A DNA stretch of 63,697 nucleotides from a virus, in the IMG/VR virus record IMGVR_UViG_3300017613_001772, positions 1 through 63,697 of that record. One strand, written 5' to 3'. Shown piece after piece: positions 52,317 through 59,621 of the stretch. The notes beneath the pieces are model-generated. The model searched no databases. It saw only the letters and a program-made list of their open reading frames with translations, and had not been told where the DNA came from. The number at the start of each line of letters is the position of its first letter. Positions within the stretch are counted from its first letter, which is position 1. Both the position numbers and the translations under genes were made by a program.

Positions 52317-53213
52317 ATGGCTGATATTATTGTAATGGTTGGTCCACCCGGATGTGGAAAATCTATATGGGCTAAATTATATGTACAAAACCACAAGGCT
52401 AAACGCCTGAATCGTGATGACTTTAGAAGTATGATGCAGAATAGTGACTATAATGCAAAAGACGAAAAAGTTATCAAGCGTATACGTAATTACGCGATTG
52501 AGAGTTGGTTACACATGGGCTATGATGTTGTAATAGACGATACAAATCTTACTCCAGATGTATTTCCAATGATGCAACGTATTGCTCGAAGAGTTGGTGA
52601 CGTAGGTGTACGAGAGCATGTAATAAATACTGAAAGCGAAGTATGCTGGTATAATAATACTCACCGCGAAATAGGCGTAATACCAGAAGCTCCCTGGAAT
52701 GAACTTTGGCTTTTATATTCTAATTTTCAAAAACATGATGATTACTATGCACCCCCGAGACAAATTCAGACTGAAATGTACCTGAATGAATATGGTGAGA
52801 CTGATCTTGATGATGCAATTATTGTGGATCTTGATGAGACTCTAGCTCTGCACAAGGCTGGACGTGATCCATTCAATCATGAACACATTCCAAATGATAT
52901 GGCAAACATGCCTCTTGTCGATCTTATTCATAGAGCAGAAGCAGCAATACTTTTAGTTACTGGTAGAAGTGAAGTTTCAAGAGAAGCTACAAAGAAATGG
53001 CTTGCCGATAATAACATAGAGTATGATGAATTATATATGAGGCCAGAAGATCAGCCTTATGAACATGACTATAATATCAAAAAAGAAATCTATGAAAATA
53101 AAATTAAAGACAAGTATTTTGTAACTGCGGTATTTGAAGATCGTGAACGGAACACAGAATTATGGAGAGATCTCGGCTTGATGGTTTATCAAATAAATTT
53201 CGGGAGATATTAG
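52317..53213 (+). CDS. pseT: Polynucleotide 5'-kinase/3'-phosphatase (T4 Pnk-like)
   Basis: 298 aa. The kinase half has P-loop GPPGCGKS (residues 8-15), the NRDDFR substrate-binding segment and VVIDDTNLTPD. The phosphatase half has VDLDETLALHKAG (HAD motif I) and LLVTGRSE (motif II), as in T4 Pnk. The T4 enzyme heals broken tRNA or DNA ends left by host anticodon nucleases. No RNA ligase is found here; the PE-ligase on the other strand is the only ligase. Confidence 0.9.
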   Translation: MADIIVMVGPPGCGKSIWAKLYVQNHKAKRLNRDDFRSMMQNSDYNAKDEKVIKRIRNYAIESWLHMGYDVVIDDTNLTPDVFPMMQRIARRVGDVGVREHVINTESEVCWYNNTHREIGVIPEAPWNELWLLYSNFQKHDDYYAPPRQIQTEMYLNEYGETDLDDAIIVDLDETLALHKAGRDPFNHEHIPNDMANMPLVDLIHRAEAAILLVTGRSEVSREATKKWLADNNIEYDELYMRPEDQPYEHDYNIKKEIYENKIKDKYFVTAVFEDRERNTELWRDLGLMVYQINFGRY

Positions 53214-53216
53214 TAA

Positions 53217-54050
53217 ATGAGTTTTTATAAACAGCCCTTGACTTATCAATGTGGTCCTCTGGCTCTCAAGTATGCACTAGTGATGCTCGGGAAGATGGAG
53301 GACGAACGAGATATAGAAGAGATTGCAGGAAGCACCTGGTGGCAAGGTACCGATGAAATTGGGCTCGAAAAAGCAGCAAATTACTATGACTGTGATTTCG
53401 AAGAAATTGCTGAAGGTGCTGATGCTGAGACTTCTTTTTTTAATTTGCGATCTAACTTGAAAGAAGGGTTTCCAGTTGTTCTTTGTGTAGATAAGTGGAG
53501 CCATTGGATTGCTGTTGTAGGATTTGAAAAAGATAAGTACGTGTGTGTAGACAGTGGTATGAAAAAAGTAATTATCATCTTGAGAGAGAAGGAATTACTC
53601 AAGCGATGGAAGTACAGAGATAAAAAACTTGATACTTTTTCTGGTTATGCTGTTGTGCCACAACGTCCTATGAAATCTCGTGCAAAGTTTAGCTTGGAAT
53701 CTGCCAAAGCTCTAATGACAGAAAAATACGAAGAACTCGCAGTTCATTGGGATTCTTATTTTAGTGTACTTGCAGAACTTGCTCGTAACAAGATTCCAGC
53801 ATCAGAACATACTATTACAGTTAGAGAATTCTTACGACGTTACCAGAAATCAATTGTAGAGTATATAGCTGAATGGCATGGAGGTATAGAATACGAAGAC
53901 CTGAATATATTGTTCGAGAACTTTCAATTTGTTGCGGATGTGTATGGAATGGTAATTCACTTGAACGATGAGAAACACGCAATCATAAATTTCACATGTG
54001 TCTTGATGATGCATACTACACACAATTACGGAACTTACTCCTATTTATAG
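53217..54050 (+). CDS. C39/papain-like cysteine peptidase-fold protein
   Basis: 277 aa. TYQCGPLALKYAL places a cysteine after glutamine near the N-terminus (residue 12); WSHWIAVVGFEKDKYVCVDSG supplies the histidine and aspartate. These are the catalytic elements of C39-type peptidases. The C-terminal half is a separate helical domain without recognised motif. It could cleave a host protein. Starts 4 nt after the kinase stop. Confidence 0.65.
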   Translation: MSFYKQPLTYQCGPLALKYALVMLGKMEDERDIEEIAGSTWWQGTDEIGLEKAANYYDCDFEEIAEGADAETSFFNLRSNLKEGFPVVLCVDKWSHWIAVVGFEKDKYVCVDSGMKKVIIILREKELLKRWKYRDKKLDTFSGYAVVPQRPMKSRAKFSLESAKALMTEKYEELAVHWDSYFSVLAELARNKIPASEHTITVREFLRRYQKSIVEYIAEWHGGIEYEDLNILFENFQFVADVYGMVIHLNDEKHAIINFTCVLMMHTTHNYGTYSYL

Positions 54051-54060
54051 GTATAAGAAT
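54050..54060 (+). promoter_or_regulatory. GGTATAAGAA-type promoter candidate 2
   Basis: GGTATAAGAAT overlapping the stop codon of the peptidase gene. It is followed after about 25 nt by a strong terminator, so a transcript from it would be only about 45-50 nt unless read through. Confidence 0.6.
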
Positions 54061-54085
54061 CGTAGATAAAGAGAATTAATTTTTT

Positions 54086-54112
54086 AAGCCGGCATATTTT
54101 GTCGGCTTTTTT
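54086..54112 (+). terminator. Terminator with AAGCCG stem
   Basis: AAGCCG ... CGGCTT stem followed by a T-run (TTTTTTATT). Ends the peptidase operon and lies between promoter candidate 2 and the next gene. Confidence 0.85.
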
Positions 54113-54129
54113 ATTAACAAGGAGGATCT

Positions 54130-54378
54130 ATGAAGCGTCGTGATTTTGAAGGAGAGGGAGGATTAATCGAAAAAGTATGCAAAGCTGTTTTTACTGATGT
54201 GTCCGGATGTATCCGAGAAAAAATGTCTTTCGAAAGAACAATAGCAACAACTCTAACGGACGAAGAAAGAAACAGGCTTGCCCACGAAATAACCATTAAA
54301 ATCCCAGAAGAAATAATTCGTGAATTTATAGATGATGGTATTTCAGAAGCACAATCTTACTCAGGAGGTAAGTCATGA
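54130..54378 (+). CDS. Hypothetical protein, 82 aa
   Basis: Acidic-basic helical protein with a very good AAGGAGG site. It has a sharp ATGA overlap with the lipoprotein gene, so the two are translated together. No family recognised. Confidence 0.55.
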   Translation: MKRRDFEGEGGLIEKVCKAVFTDVSGCIREKMSFERTIATTLTDEERNRLAHEITIKIPEEIIREFIDDGISEAQSYSGGKS

Positions 54379-54833
54379 AAAATTTACTCAGATTAACTTA
54401 TGGTTTGGCTTTATTACTCTTTACTATATATTCACTTGTATCATGTGGTTGCCCTGGAGCTAATAACCTTGCTTACCCGAGATTCTACAAGGCTCAGGAC
54501 TTGATGAAATATGAACTTGATGTATCTTGCATGCTAGCAAAAACAGATTCAAGTAAGGAAGCCCTGCATGAATGGGTTGGAGTGATAAACGGTGATGATG
54601 ATATAATTTTTTCATTCGAGGACGAAGAACTAAATTATTTCAGGCTCATGCATCATGATACATATGAAAATCTGTATCAACTTTTTGGAAAGTACATTAG
54701 ATTTTTTAAGCTCTACGGGGTGAACTACAAGTATACCGCCGGACATAATTTTAATTGTACTTATCTGACTTGGGAAGTTGCTTGCAATTGGCGTTCAGAA
54801 ACATTGCAAGTTGTTTGTACAAGAATTAATTAA
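54375..54833 (+). CDS. Predicted lipoprotein, 152 aa
   Basis: N-terminal signal peptide KNLLRLTYGLALLLFTIYSL followed by a lipobox LVSC-G, so lipidation at Cys about 24 is likely. The mature part is soluble with a second Cys-rich area near the C-terminus (NCTYLTWEVACNW). Phage lipoproteins often block superinfection by binding receptors or channels; that role is an inference. Confidence 0.65.
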   Translation: MKNLLRLTYGLALLLFTIYSLVSCGCPGANNLAYPRFYKAQDLMKYELDVSCMLAKTDSSKEALHEWVGVINGDDDIIFSFEDEELNYFRLMHHDTYENLYQLFGKYIRFFKLYGVNYKYTAGHNFNCTYLTWEVACNWRSETLQVVCTRIN

Positions 54834-54838
54834 TTTTT

Positions 54839-54866
54839 GTGATGGGGCCTACTCCATCACATTTTT
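54839..54866 (+). terminator. Terminator after the lipoprotein gene
   Basis: GTGATGG-GGCCTACT-CCATCAC followed by ATTTTTAA. A 15-nt spacer with a GGAGG site then leads to the next small gene, so some read-through or internal start is expected. Confidence 0.8.
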
Positions 54867-54880
54867 AAAATGGAGGATAT

Positions 54881-55060
54881 ATGTCATTTGAAGAATTCGA
54901 AAAAATCTTGAAAGAGTATGATTACTCAGATGAGTTAATAGCTTACCTGTGGAAATCAAGAGTTCCTGGCGTAACCCTGAACGAAGAGACTCTGAGGAAA
55001 ACAGCCGAACATTTTAAAGATAAAAAAGAAGAGCTAATGCAAGAAGCGGGCTTGAAATGA
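54881..55060 (+). CDS. Small helical protein, 59 aa
   Basis: Starts at ATG 54881 after a TGGAGGATAT site. The product begins MSFEEFEKILKEYDYSD and ends with an ATGA overlap to the next gene. Acidic helical, unknown function. Confidence 0.6.
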   Translation: MSFEEFEKILKEYDYSDELIAYLWKSRVPGVTLNEETLRKTAEHFKDKKEELMQEAGLK

Positions 55061-55299
55061 AATTGTACACTGGCCTGAACATAGAACTTTTACTCGAAGT
55101 GATTGATGAAAAGGTAGGGTATACTCGTATATACGCTATCGACCCGCATAAACTACTTCCGCACAGCTTGAGTCGTGATGCTCAGATATATGCGACTTTT
55201 GGGGGAGAAGTAGTTTACTTCAGTAACTTTGAAGAAATCCTGAACATGGACAAACGCAAACTGTTAGCGTTCAAGAAGATAACAGTAATCCTATCATAA
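55057..55299 (+). CDS. Hypothetical protein, 80 aa
   Basis: Starts by ATGA overlap with the previous small gene. A mixed alpha/beta protein with no recognised motif. Confidence 0.5.
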   Translation: MKLYTGLNIELLLEVIDEKVGYTRIYAIDPHKLLPHSLSRDAQIYATFGGEVVYFSNFEEILNMDKRKLLAFKKITVILS

Positions 55300-55314
55300 A
55301 ATGAAAGGGCAGAT

Positions 55315-55722
55315 ATGCAATATGCAGCTGCTATACACAAGATACCAGATACCAAACTTCAACTTGCTAACTTGATGAATAAGGAAATTAGGATAGGTGA
55401 TGTAATTTATCCTGCATGTCCTTCTGACCTGAATATTGAACTGTATAATTCAATACGGGAACATGACAATGGAATAGAAATTGATGGACTATGGGCTCAA
55501 AGACGGCCAATCTACGATTTAGGCCCTGAAGGCACTGCGATACTTGAAAAGTTTTGCAAGATGGAATGGGTATCTCTGATACTCGTAGATGTTCGGGTAT
55601 GGAAAGCCGTATCTCAACTACGAAATCGAACTCAGCATTTTGCTGATGCTTACAGAAAAGTAAACACTCCTGATCATTACATTAATCCCGATACATATGA
55701 CTTTGTTTTTTACTGGGATTGA
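55315..55722 (+). CDS. Hypothetical protein, 135 aa
   Basis: Soluble protein with AAAGGG upstream. No recognised family. Lies before a strong hairpin terminator. Confidence 0.5.
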   Translation: MQYAAAIHKIPDTKLQLANLMNKEIRIGDVIYPACPSDLNIELYNSIREHDNGIEIDGLWAQRRPIYDLGPEGTAILEKFCKMEWVSLILVDVRVWKAVSQLRNRTQHFADAYRKVNTPDHYINPDTYDFVFYWD

Positions 55723-55734
55723 ACTCCTCCATAG

Positions 55735-55784
55735 ACGGGACCTAGCATCTAGAGCTGATAGAGCTGGCAAGGTCCCGTTTGTTT
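55735..55784 (+). terminator. Long hairpin terminator (ACGGGACC stem)
   Basis: ACGGGACC pairs with GGTCCCGT around an inner helix (AGCT...AGCT) and a short T-rich tail (TTTGTTT). It closes the gene at 55315-55722. The 85 nt between it and the next small ORF shows only AT-rich DNA. Confidence 0.7.
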
Positions 55785-55868
55785 CAAGGGATCTGTTATG
55801 CTCGAGTTAATTTTTTTCTTTTGATTTAGTTCTAGGTCGAAATTTTTTTAAATTTTTGCGAGGTTCAC

Positions 55869-55940
55869 ATGATAGTCAAGTTAATTCAGGCCGCATTGCT
55901 GATTTCTATAATCATGATGGTATATGTGGGATTTATTTAA
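55869..55940 (+). CDS. Tiny single-TM peptide, 23 aa
   Basis: ATG after GCGAGG; the product is one hydrophobic helix (MIVKLIQAALLISIIMM then VYVGFI). Very short phage membrane peptides with such sites are known as lysis or envelope modulators. The evidence is the ribosome site and the composition only. Confidence 0.4.
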   Translation: MIVKLIQAALLISIIMMVYVGFI

Positions 55941-55980
55941 ATACCTACCTACCCTACCCTTCCTTAAACTTGAACTTTTA

Positions 55981-55991
55981 GGTATAAGAAA
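55981..55991 (+). promoter_or_regulatory. GGTATAAGAA-type promoter candidate 3
   Basis: GGTATAAGAAA about 50 nt before the 61-aa gene. Confidence 0.6.
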
Positions 55992-56041
55992 ATAGTAAAC
56001 TCTAATTCGATCAAATTCCTATTCACCTCAAGGAGAGTCAT

Positions 56042-56227
56042 ATGCTTATTGTCATTGGATCTGATCAGGCAATTGTTAGTCCAGAAACGGCTAACAAAAT
56101 TAAGTTCTTGCAAAATGGGGAAGATGATTATGTTGAACCGTGTATATGTATAGGTAATGAAAACGATTGCGGGGAGCAGTGTACTAAATGTGTCGATGAG
56201 TTTATTGAAGAAGAGCTAGGCCACTAG
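56042..56227 (+). CDS. Small Cys-rich acidic protein, 61 aa
   Basis: Strong AAGGAG site. Cysteines at CICIGNENDCGEQCTKC form two close pairs, so it may bind a metal. Ends acidic. Function unknown. Confidence 0.5.
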   Translation: MLIVIGSDQAIVSPETANKIKFLQNGEDDYVEPCICIGNENDCGEQCTKCVDEFIEEELGH

Positions 56228-56240
56228 CACTTGAGTTTCG

Positions 56241-56282
56241 GGGAGTTGTGCAACATATGTTGTGCTTCTCCTCTTCTTTTTA
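56241..56282 (+). terminator. Terminator after the 61-aa gene
   Basis: GGAG-TT-GTGCAACATATGTTGTGC-TT-CTCC hairpin with a T-rich tail (TCTTCTTTTT). Confidence 0.7.
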
Positions 56283-56306
56283 AATTAATATTATTTCAAA
56301 TTTTCT

Positions 56307-56317
56307 GGTATAAGAGA
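56307..56317 (+). promoter_or_regulatory. GGTATAAGAA-type promoter candidate 4
   Basis: GGTATAAGAGA just after a terminator, about 155 nt before the GTG start of the next gene, leaving a long leader. Confidence 0.6.
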
Positions 56318-56319
56318 AA

Positions 56320-56472
56320 TGGAATTTGCGCGTAAGCATTGACGGGATACACTTACCCCCTGTCCCAAGGTAAGGCATTTTCCTTTTTACATTAAAAAGT
56401 AAAATGCCCAAACAAGGCTAAATTATTACGGTAAGTCAATGATAATTTATAAACATTAACCAGTAGGACATT
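56320..56472 (+). ncRNA. Structured leader before the 261-aa gene
   Basis: A leader of about 150 nt after promoter candidate 4. CATTGAC (about 56338-56344) can pair with GTCAATG (about 56436-56442), enclosing a hairpin with stem GCATTTT...AAAATGC (about 56377-56410). The arrangement suggests a regulatory leader; no known riboswitch class is recognised. Confidence 0.4.
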
Positions 56473-57258
56473 GTGTCAAAACTATATATAATACTAGACA
56501 TAAGAAGCTGTGGCAGAATTTATGGCGCAGGAGCAACAACAGAAAAAAAGAAAACTTATAAGCAATTGGACGAAAGACTACAAGCACACTTTTTTTCTCA
56601 CGGGAATATATTAGCACATACATATACTCCTGGCTTAACAAATCAGGTATCTCCCACCAGGGATAAAAAAAATAAAAGAGATAAAGGCAGACATATAAAC
56701 GTAACTTTTATACGTTCAATGTGTTTTTGTGGAGATCTACAAGGATCCTATGACTTAAAATGGTGGAACGCAAAACGAGGTAAATATAACTATTTGCCTG
56801 CAGGATTTAAATTACAAGAATTGTATCAACCAATTATTTATCTATATGATAGAACAGTAATACGAGAAATGGTAGAAGCAGGAAAAGCAGATTTCATGCG
56901 TTTAGCTTCAGAGTCAAAAACCCATAAAAAAGATTATGAAAACCCCAATGAATATCTCGGAGAGTATTACATTTACGATAGAGAAGATACTCCAGATCCT
57001 AAATATATAATTATAGGAAACATTGGTACATCATTACCAATAAAAGAAAGGGTTGATTTAGAAAATGATATTCTTCCTAAAATTGCAAAAAGATTTCCGG
57101 AAACAGATATAATCTATTTTCCAAATGTAAATTTACGAAAAAGTAAAAAGAAAAAAGAAACCGGTAATTTTCGAACTTCAGTAAATGGTAGTAGAATTTT
57201 ACGTAAAATTCTTTTGGTTCGGCAGGGAAAAATATCTCCAACAAGGATCATCATATAA
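56473..57258 (+). CDS. Hypothetical protein, 261 aa, GTG start
   Basis: Begins at GTG 56473 with AGTAGGA a few nt before. A mixed alpha/beta protein with several Lys-rich loops; no recognisable motif. Preceded by a structured leader and followed by a small gene 1 nt away. Confidence 0.5.
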   Translation: MSKLYIILDIRSCGRIYGAGATTEKKKTYKQLDERLQAHFFSHGNILAHTYTPGLTNQVSPTRDKKNKRDKGRHINVTFIRSMCFCGDLQGSYDLKWWNAKRGKYNYLPAGFKLQELYQPIIYLYDRTVIREMVEAGKADFMRLASESKTHKKDYENPNEYLGEYYIYDREDTPDPKYIIIGNIGTSLPIKERVDLENDILPKIAKRFPETDIIYFPNVNLRKSKKKKETGNFRTSVNGSRILRKILLVRQGKISPTRIII

Positions 57259-57259
57259 T

Positions 57260-57460
57260 ATGGATATACTACCTATAGTCATTGACTTCTTTAATGACTT
57301 AAAATGGCATTATAAAGAATTACCTAATAAAAATTGTCAGGTAATAATTAAGTATTATAAAGGTAAATATGATTTGGTAGATTTTCAAAACGGTGTCTTT
57401 AAAAAAGGCACCAAGTTAATTTCTTTTAAAAAAGATTTTAAAAAATGGAGTTATGTTTAA
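57260..57460 (+). CDS. Hypothetical protein, 66 aa
   Basis: Start chosen at ATG 57260 (MDILPIVIDFFND), right after the preceding stop codon; a longer frame upstream would overlap that gene. Basic at its end (KKDFKKWSYV). Unknown function. Confidence 0.45.
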   Translation: MDILPIVIDFFNDLKWHYKELPNKNCQVIIKYYKGKYDLVDFQNGVFKKGTKLISFKKDFKKWSYV

Positions 57461-57800
57461 CTTCATACAAGAGTTTCTGATGAGAATCAGAATAAGGATA
57501 TATTTAGGCATACAAGCCTAAAGAGAAGCCAGGCCCGGTCTTAACTTGCATTGGCCACGCATTCTAAGAAAGTTGAGATCTATGCAGCTTATAGGGATGT
57601 TGTGTGGAACTTAGATACACATGACATACTTCATGAGTGAAGGGCGGGATAGTATTTGCCAACAATAATAGAACTAACCCTGAATGTCCAAAAACAAACA
57701 AGACTACTAGGTATATACAAGAAGATCACCCGCGCAGATATGCGTAAGGAAAAGAGAAGGACACCCCCGACCTAGCGGGGTAGTTGGCTTACTTCTTCTT
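57461..57800 (+). ncRNA. Multi-hairpin noncoding region, probable structured RNA 1
   Basis: About 340 nt without a gene. I see five clear hairpins in order: TTCTGAT-GAGA-ATCAGAA (57475-57492), TTTAGGC-ATACAA-GCCTAAA (57503-57522), CTTCA-TGAG-TGAAG (near 57630), CGCA-GATA-TGCG (57733-57744) and CCCCG-ACCTAG-CGGGG (57765-57780). Two of the loops have the GNRA pattern (GAGA, GATA). A pyrimidine-rich stretch follows. No promoter motif precedes it, so it may be the processed end of the upstream transcript. Confidence 0.5.
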
Positions 57801-57818
57801 TTCTTTAGCTTAAATATT

Positions 57819-57829
57819 GGCATAAGAAT
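57819..57829 (+). promoter_or_regulatory. GGTATAAGAA-type promoter candidate 5
   Basis: GGCATAAGAAT, preceded by TTTAGCTTAA at 57804-57813; about 36 nt before the ATG of the macro-like gene. Confidence 0.6.
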
Positions 57830-57864
57830 AGTGGAATATGTATATTAATTTAAATGGAGGATAC

Positions 57865-58401
57865 ATGATAAAGATCGTGATCGGTAATATGTTCGATTAC
57901 CCATCAAGCTGCCTTCTTGTAGGATCAAATGTTCGAGGACATTGTAAAAGCCCTACTTCTCTGATGTCTCAGGTACTACCCCTTTTAGATGAAGATAGTC
58001 TTGAAAATTATAAGATAGAATCTAAAGTTGTTTCTGAATATGCCACTGTAGTTGTTTACTACTTTAAAACCGGGAACAATTTTGACAAATTATTAGTTGG
58101 GTATCCTGGTACCGCCCATCAAACTACTTTTCAGGAAATGATGGAAAATGCACTAGCTACTTTAAACGTTGACGGGTTTGGAGGAGAAAATACAGATGTT
58201 ACAATGCCTCTAATAGGTCACAGTAAAACTGGTCTTACACTAGTAGAGTGGGCTGATAGTTTTAATGCTGCTATAGCAGATCGAACAGAAGGTCATACAA
58301 GGCCCGGCAGATATATGACAGATATAACAATAGTCTGTAAAACACAAGAACAGGCAGATTATCTTAATAAAACAATTTTGCCTTATCCTGAAGCTGTTTA
58401 G
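57865..58401 (+). CDS. Possible macro-domain-like protein, 178 aa
   Basis: Start at ATG 57865, which follows GGAGG; a longer frame from 57838 exists. The N-terminal MIKIVIGNMFDYPSSCLLV, a middle LLVGYPGTAHQ and the late VTMPLIGHSKTGLT followed by DITIVCKT recall the strand-loop pattern of macro domains, which bind ADP-ribose or related ligands. The glycine-rich loop is not canonical, so this is a weak call. Its 3' end overlaps the minus-strand gene by 38 nt. Confidence 0.5.
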   Translation: MIKIVIGNMFDYPSSCLLVGSNVRGHCKSPTSLMSQVLPLLDEDSLENYKIESKVVSEYATVVVYYFKTGNNFDKLLVGYPGTAHQTTFQEMMENALATLNVDGFGGENTDVTMPLIGHSKTGLTLVEWADSFNAAIADRTEGHTRPGRYMTDITIVCKTQEQADYLNKTILPYPEAV

Positions 58402-59149
58402 CTTTTAACTTGATCTGGGCGTGATTCATCACGCCTAGGTCTGTAAATTTTCTTTTAGCTTTATTATGTGGAACGTAAACTCTAACCTTTTTTGGAAGTC
58501 CTTCATTTTTAGTCATGTGCTCGAAAGTAGGAAACTGATCTTCTACTTTACTAGTCTTTCCTGGTATTTCTTTAAATTTACCGCTTTGTTTCGGAGTTTG
58601 TCCTTTTAAAAAAATACCTCTGACGTCATTCCAATATTTTGGATCTGGTTTTTGACCAGGACGACCGTGGTGTCCTTTTGTTCTCCATATAACTTCTTTA
58701 GCCGGAGTCTCTAATTCTTTTATTGTAGATTGATACATTACAGAAGATTTATCCGTAACATATGCTTTTTCTGGATGAAGAGTATGAAACCTGTCTACAG
58801 GCTTATTTATTTCTTTTTGGCGTAGTTTTGTATGTGCCATGTCATCTAATAAACCCGCCATCGGATCTTTTTTGGTTCCAGGAACACCTCTAAAAGTTTT
58901 TCCTTTTTCAATGAAATTTTCTAATTTTTTTATATTACCAGTTCCATCAGGATTGTAAAACCGTTTAGGATATTTACCTTCTGAAGTGATTGTCTTACGA
59001 AGAGTTTTTATAGGAGCTGGATCAAGATCGATAATTTCAGATTTATTGCCAACACTTTTCAAGTATTTTTCAGTAGAATTAAATCCTTTGCTTTTTGCAA
59101 TTTCAAGCATTCTATGAAGTACCTTATTTGATACAGCCCATTTATTCAT
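58364..59149 (-). CDS. Hypothetical basic protein, 261 aa, lone minus-strand gene
   Basis: Lys-rich soluble protein in an otherwise plus-strand block; its 3' end overlaps the convergent gene by 38 nt. It begins MNKWAVSNKVLHRMLEIAK, with ATG at the predicted +1 of a consensus promoter. Function unknown. Confidence 0.55.
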   Translation of the reverse strand: MNKWAVSNKVLHRMLEIAKSKGFNSTEKYLKSVGNKSEIIDLDPAPIKTLRKTITSEGKYPKRFYNPDGTGNIKKLENFIEKGKTFRGVPGTKKDPMAGLLDDMAHTKLRQKEINKPVDRFHTLHPEKAYVTDKSSVMYQSTIKELETPAKEVIWRTKGHHGRPGQKPDPKYWNDVRGIFLKGQTPKQSGKFKEIPGKTSKVEDQFPTFEHMTKNEGLPKKVRVYVPHNKAKRKFTDLGVMNHAQIKLKAKQLQDKAKLFY

Positions 59150-59154
59150 ACCTT

Positions 59155-59183
59155 AATATATAAATATATTTTATTTTTGTCAA
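59155..59183 (-). promoter_or_regulatory. Sigma-70-type promoter for the lone minus-strand gene
   Basis: TTGACA, 17 nt, TATATT. The ATG at 59149 lies 6 nt after the -10 element, so the mRNA should be leaderless. Confidence 0.8.
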
Positions 59184-59189
59184 CTTTCC

Positions 59190-59200
59190 GGTATAAGAAG
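59190..59200 (+). promoter_or_regulatory. GGTATAAGAA-type promoter candidate 6
   Basis: GGTATAAGAAG, adjacent to and divergent from the minus-strand promoter. Followed after about 30 nt by a GGGGCCCC-TTTTT stretch, then by candidate 7. Confidence 0.5.
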
Positions 59201-59256
59201 TGTACCACGATATCCTACAAGATAATCTCCGGGGCCCCTTTTTATTTTAAAAATTT

Positions 59257-59267
59257 GGTATAAGATA
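59257..59267 (+). promoter_or_regulatory. GGTATAAGAA-type promoter candidate 7
   Basis: GGTATAAGATA directly before structured RNA 2; no gene follows until after a terminator. Confidence 0.6.
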
Positions 59268-59271
59268 TGTA

Positions 59272-59560
59272 CAATGGAACGTTTAACTAAAAACAGACAG
59301 TGAGGAAGTAACCTTGATGTGCCTGTTTGGTACAGGATATATTAACAAGCTTTCGTTCGTTCCATAAAGTACGGGTTTCCAGCAATAGATATCAATGAGC
59401 TATTGATTTTTATTATCAACTGCCGCAAGATTAGGTAGATCCGGTTCTGTTTCACAGGTCTCCGAAAATGTTGTCCTTAGTGACCTCGGGTGGGATAAAA
59501 ATTGAGAAGGAAATTAGCGACTTTACTGAAGGTGGCTCACAAGGCTACCTTCTTTTTTTT
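59272..59560 (+). ncRNA. Probable structured RNA 2 with its own promoter and terminator
   Basis: A gene-free transcript of about 290 nt bounded by promoter candidate 7 and a strong terminator at its end. GGAACG near 59276 can pair with CGTTCC near 59357-59362, closing a first domain. CAATAG/CTATTG form another hairpin (about 59381-59404), and the end is the terminator hairpin. It has no open frame of note. The class is unknown; it is not a tRNA or tmRNA that I can recognise. Confidence 0.6.
59528..59560 (+). terminator. Terminator of structured RNA 2
   Basis: GAAGGT ... ACCTTC stem followed by TTTTTTTT. Confidence 0.85.
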
Positions 59561-59573
59561 AGCTCACGTTTTA

Positions 59574-59584
59574 GGTATAAGAAT
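59574..59584 (+). promoter_or_regulatory. GGTATAAGAA-type promoter candidate 8
   Basis: GGTATAAGAAT, directly after a terminator (TTTTTTTTAGCTCACGTTTTA), about 38 nt before the 84-aa membrane gene and the SPFH gene. Confidence 0.65.
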
Positions 59585-59621
59585 TATAGATTCACTTTAA
59601 TAAATTAAAGGAAAACAAACT

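Noticed and set aside
55845-55880. Minus-strand TTGACT-17-AAAATT near 55.87 kb
   Set aside because: The -10 element is poor and no gene follows on the minus strand.
57461-59560. Group I intron or tmRNA in the two non-coding regions
   Set aside because: No split gene flanks them, no tmRNA tag frame is seen, and I could not identify P3-P7 core sequences.
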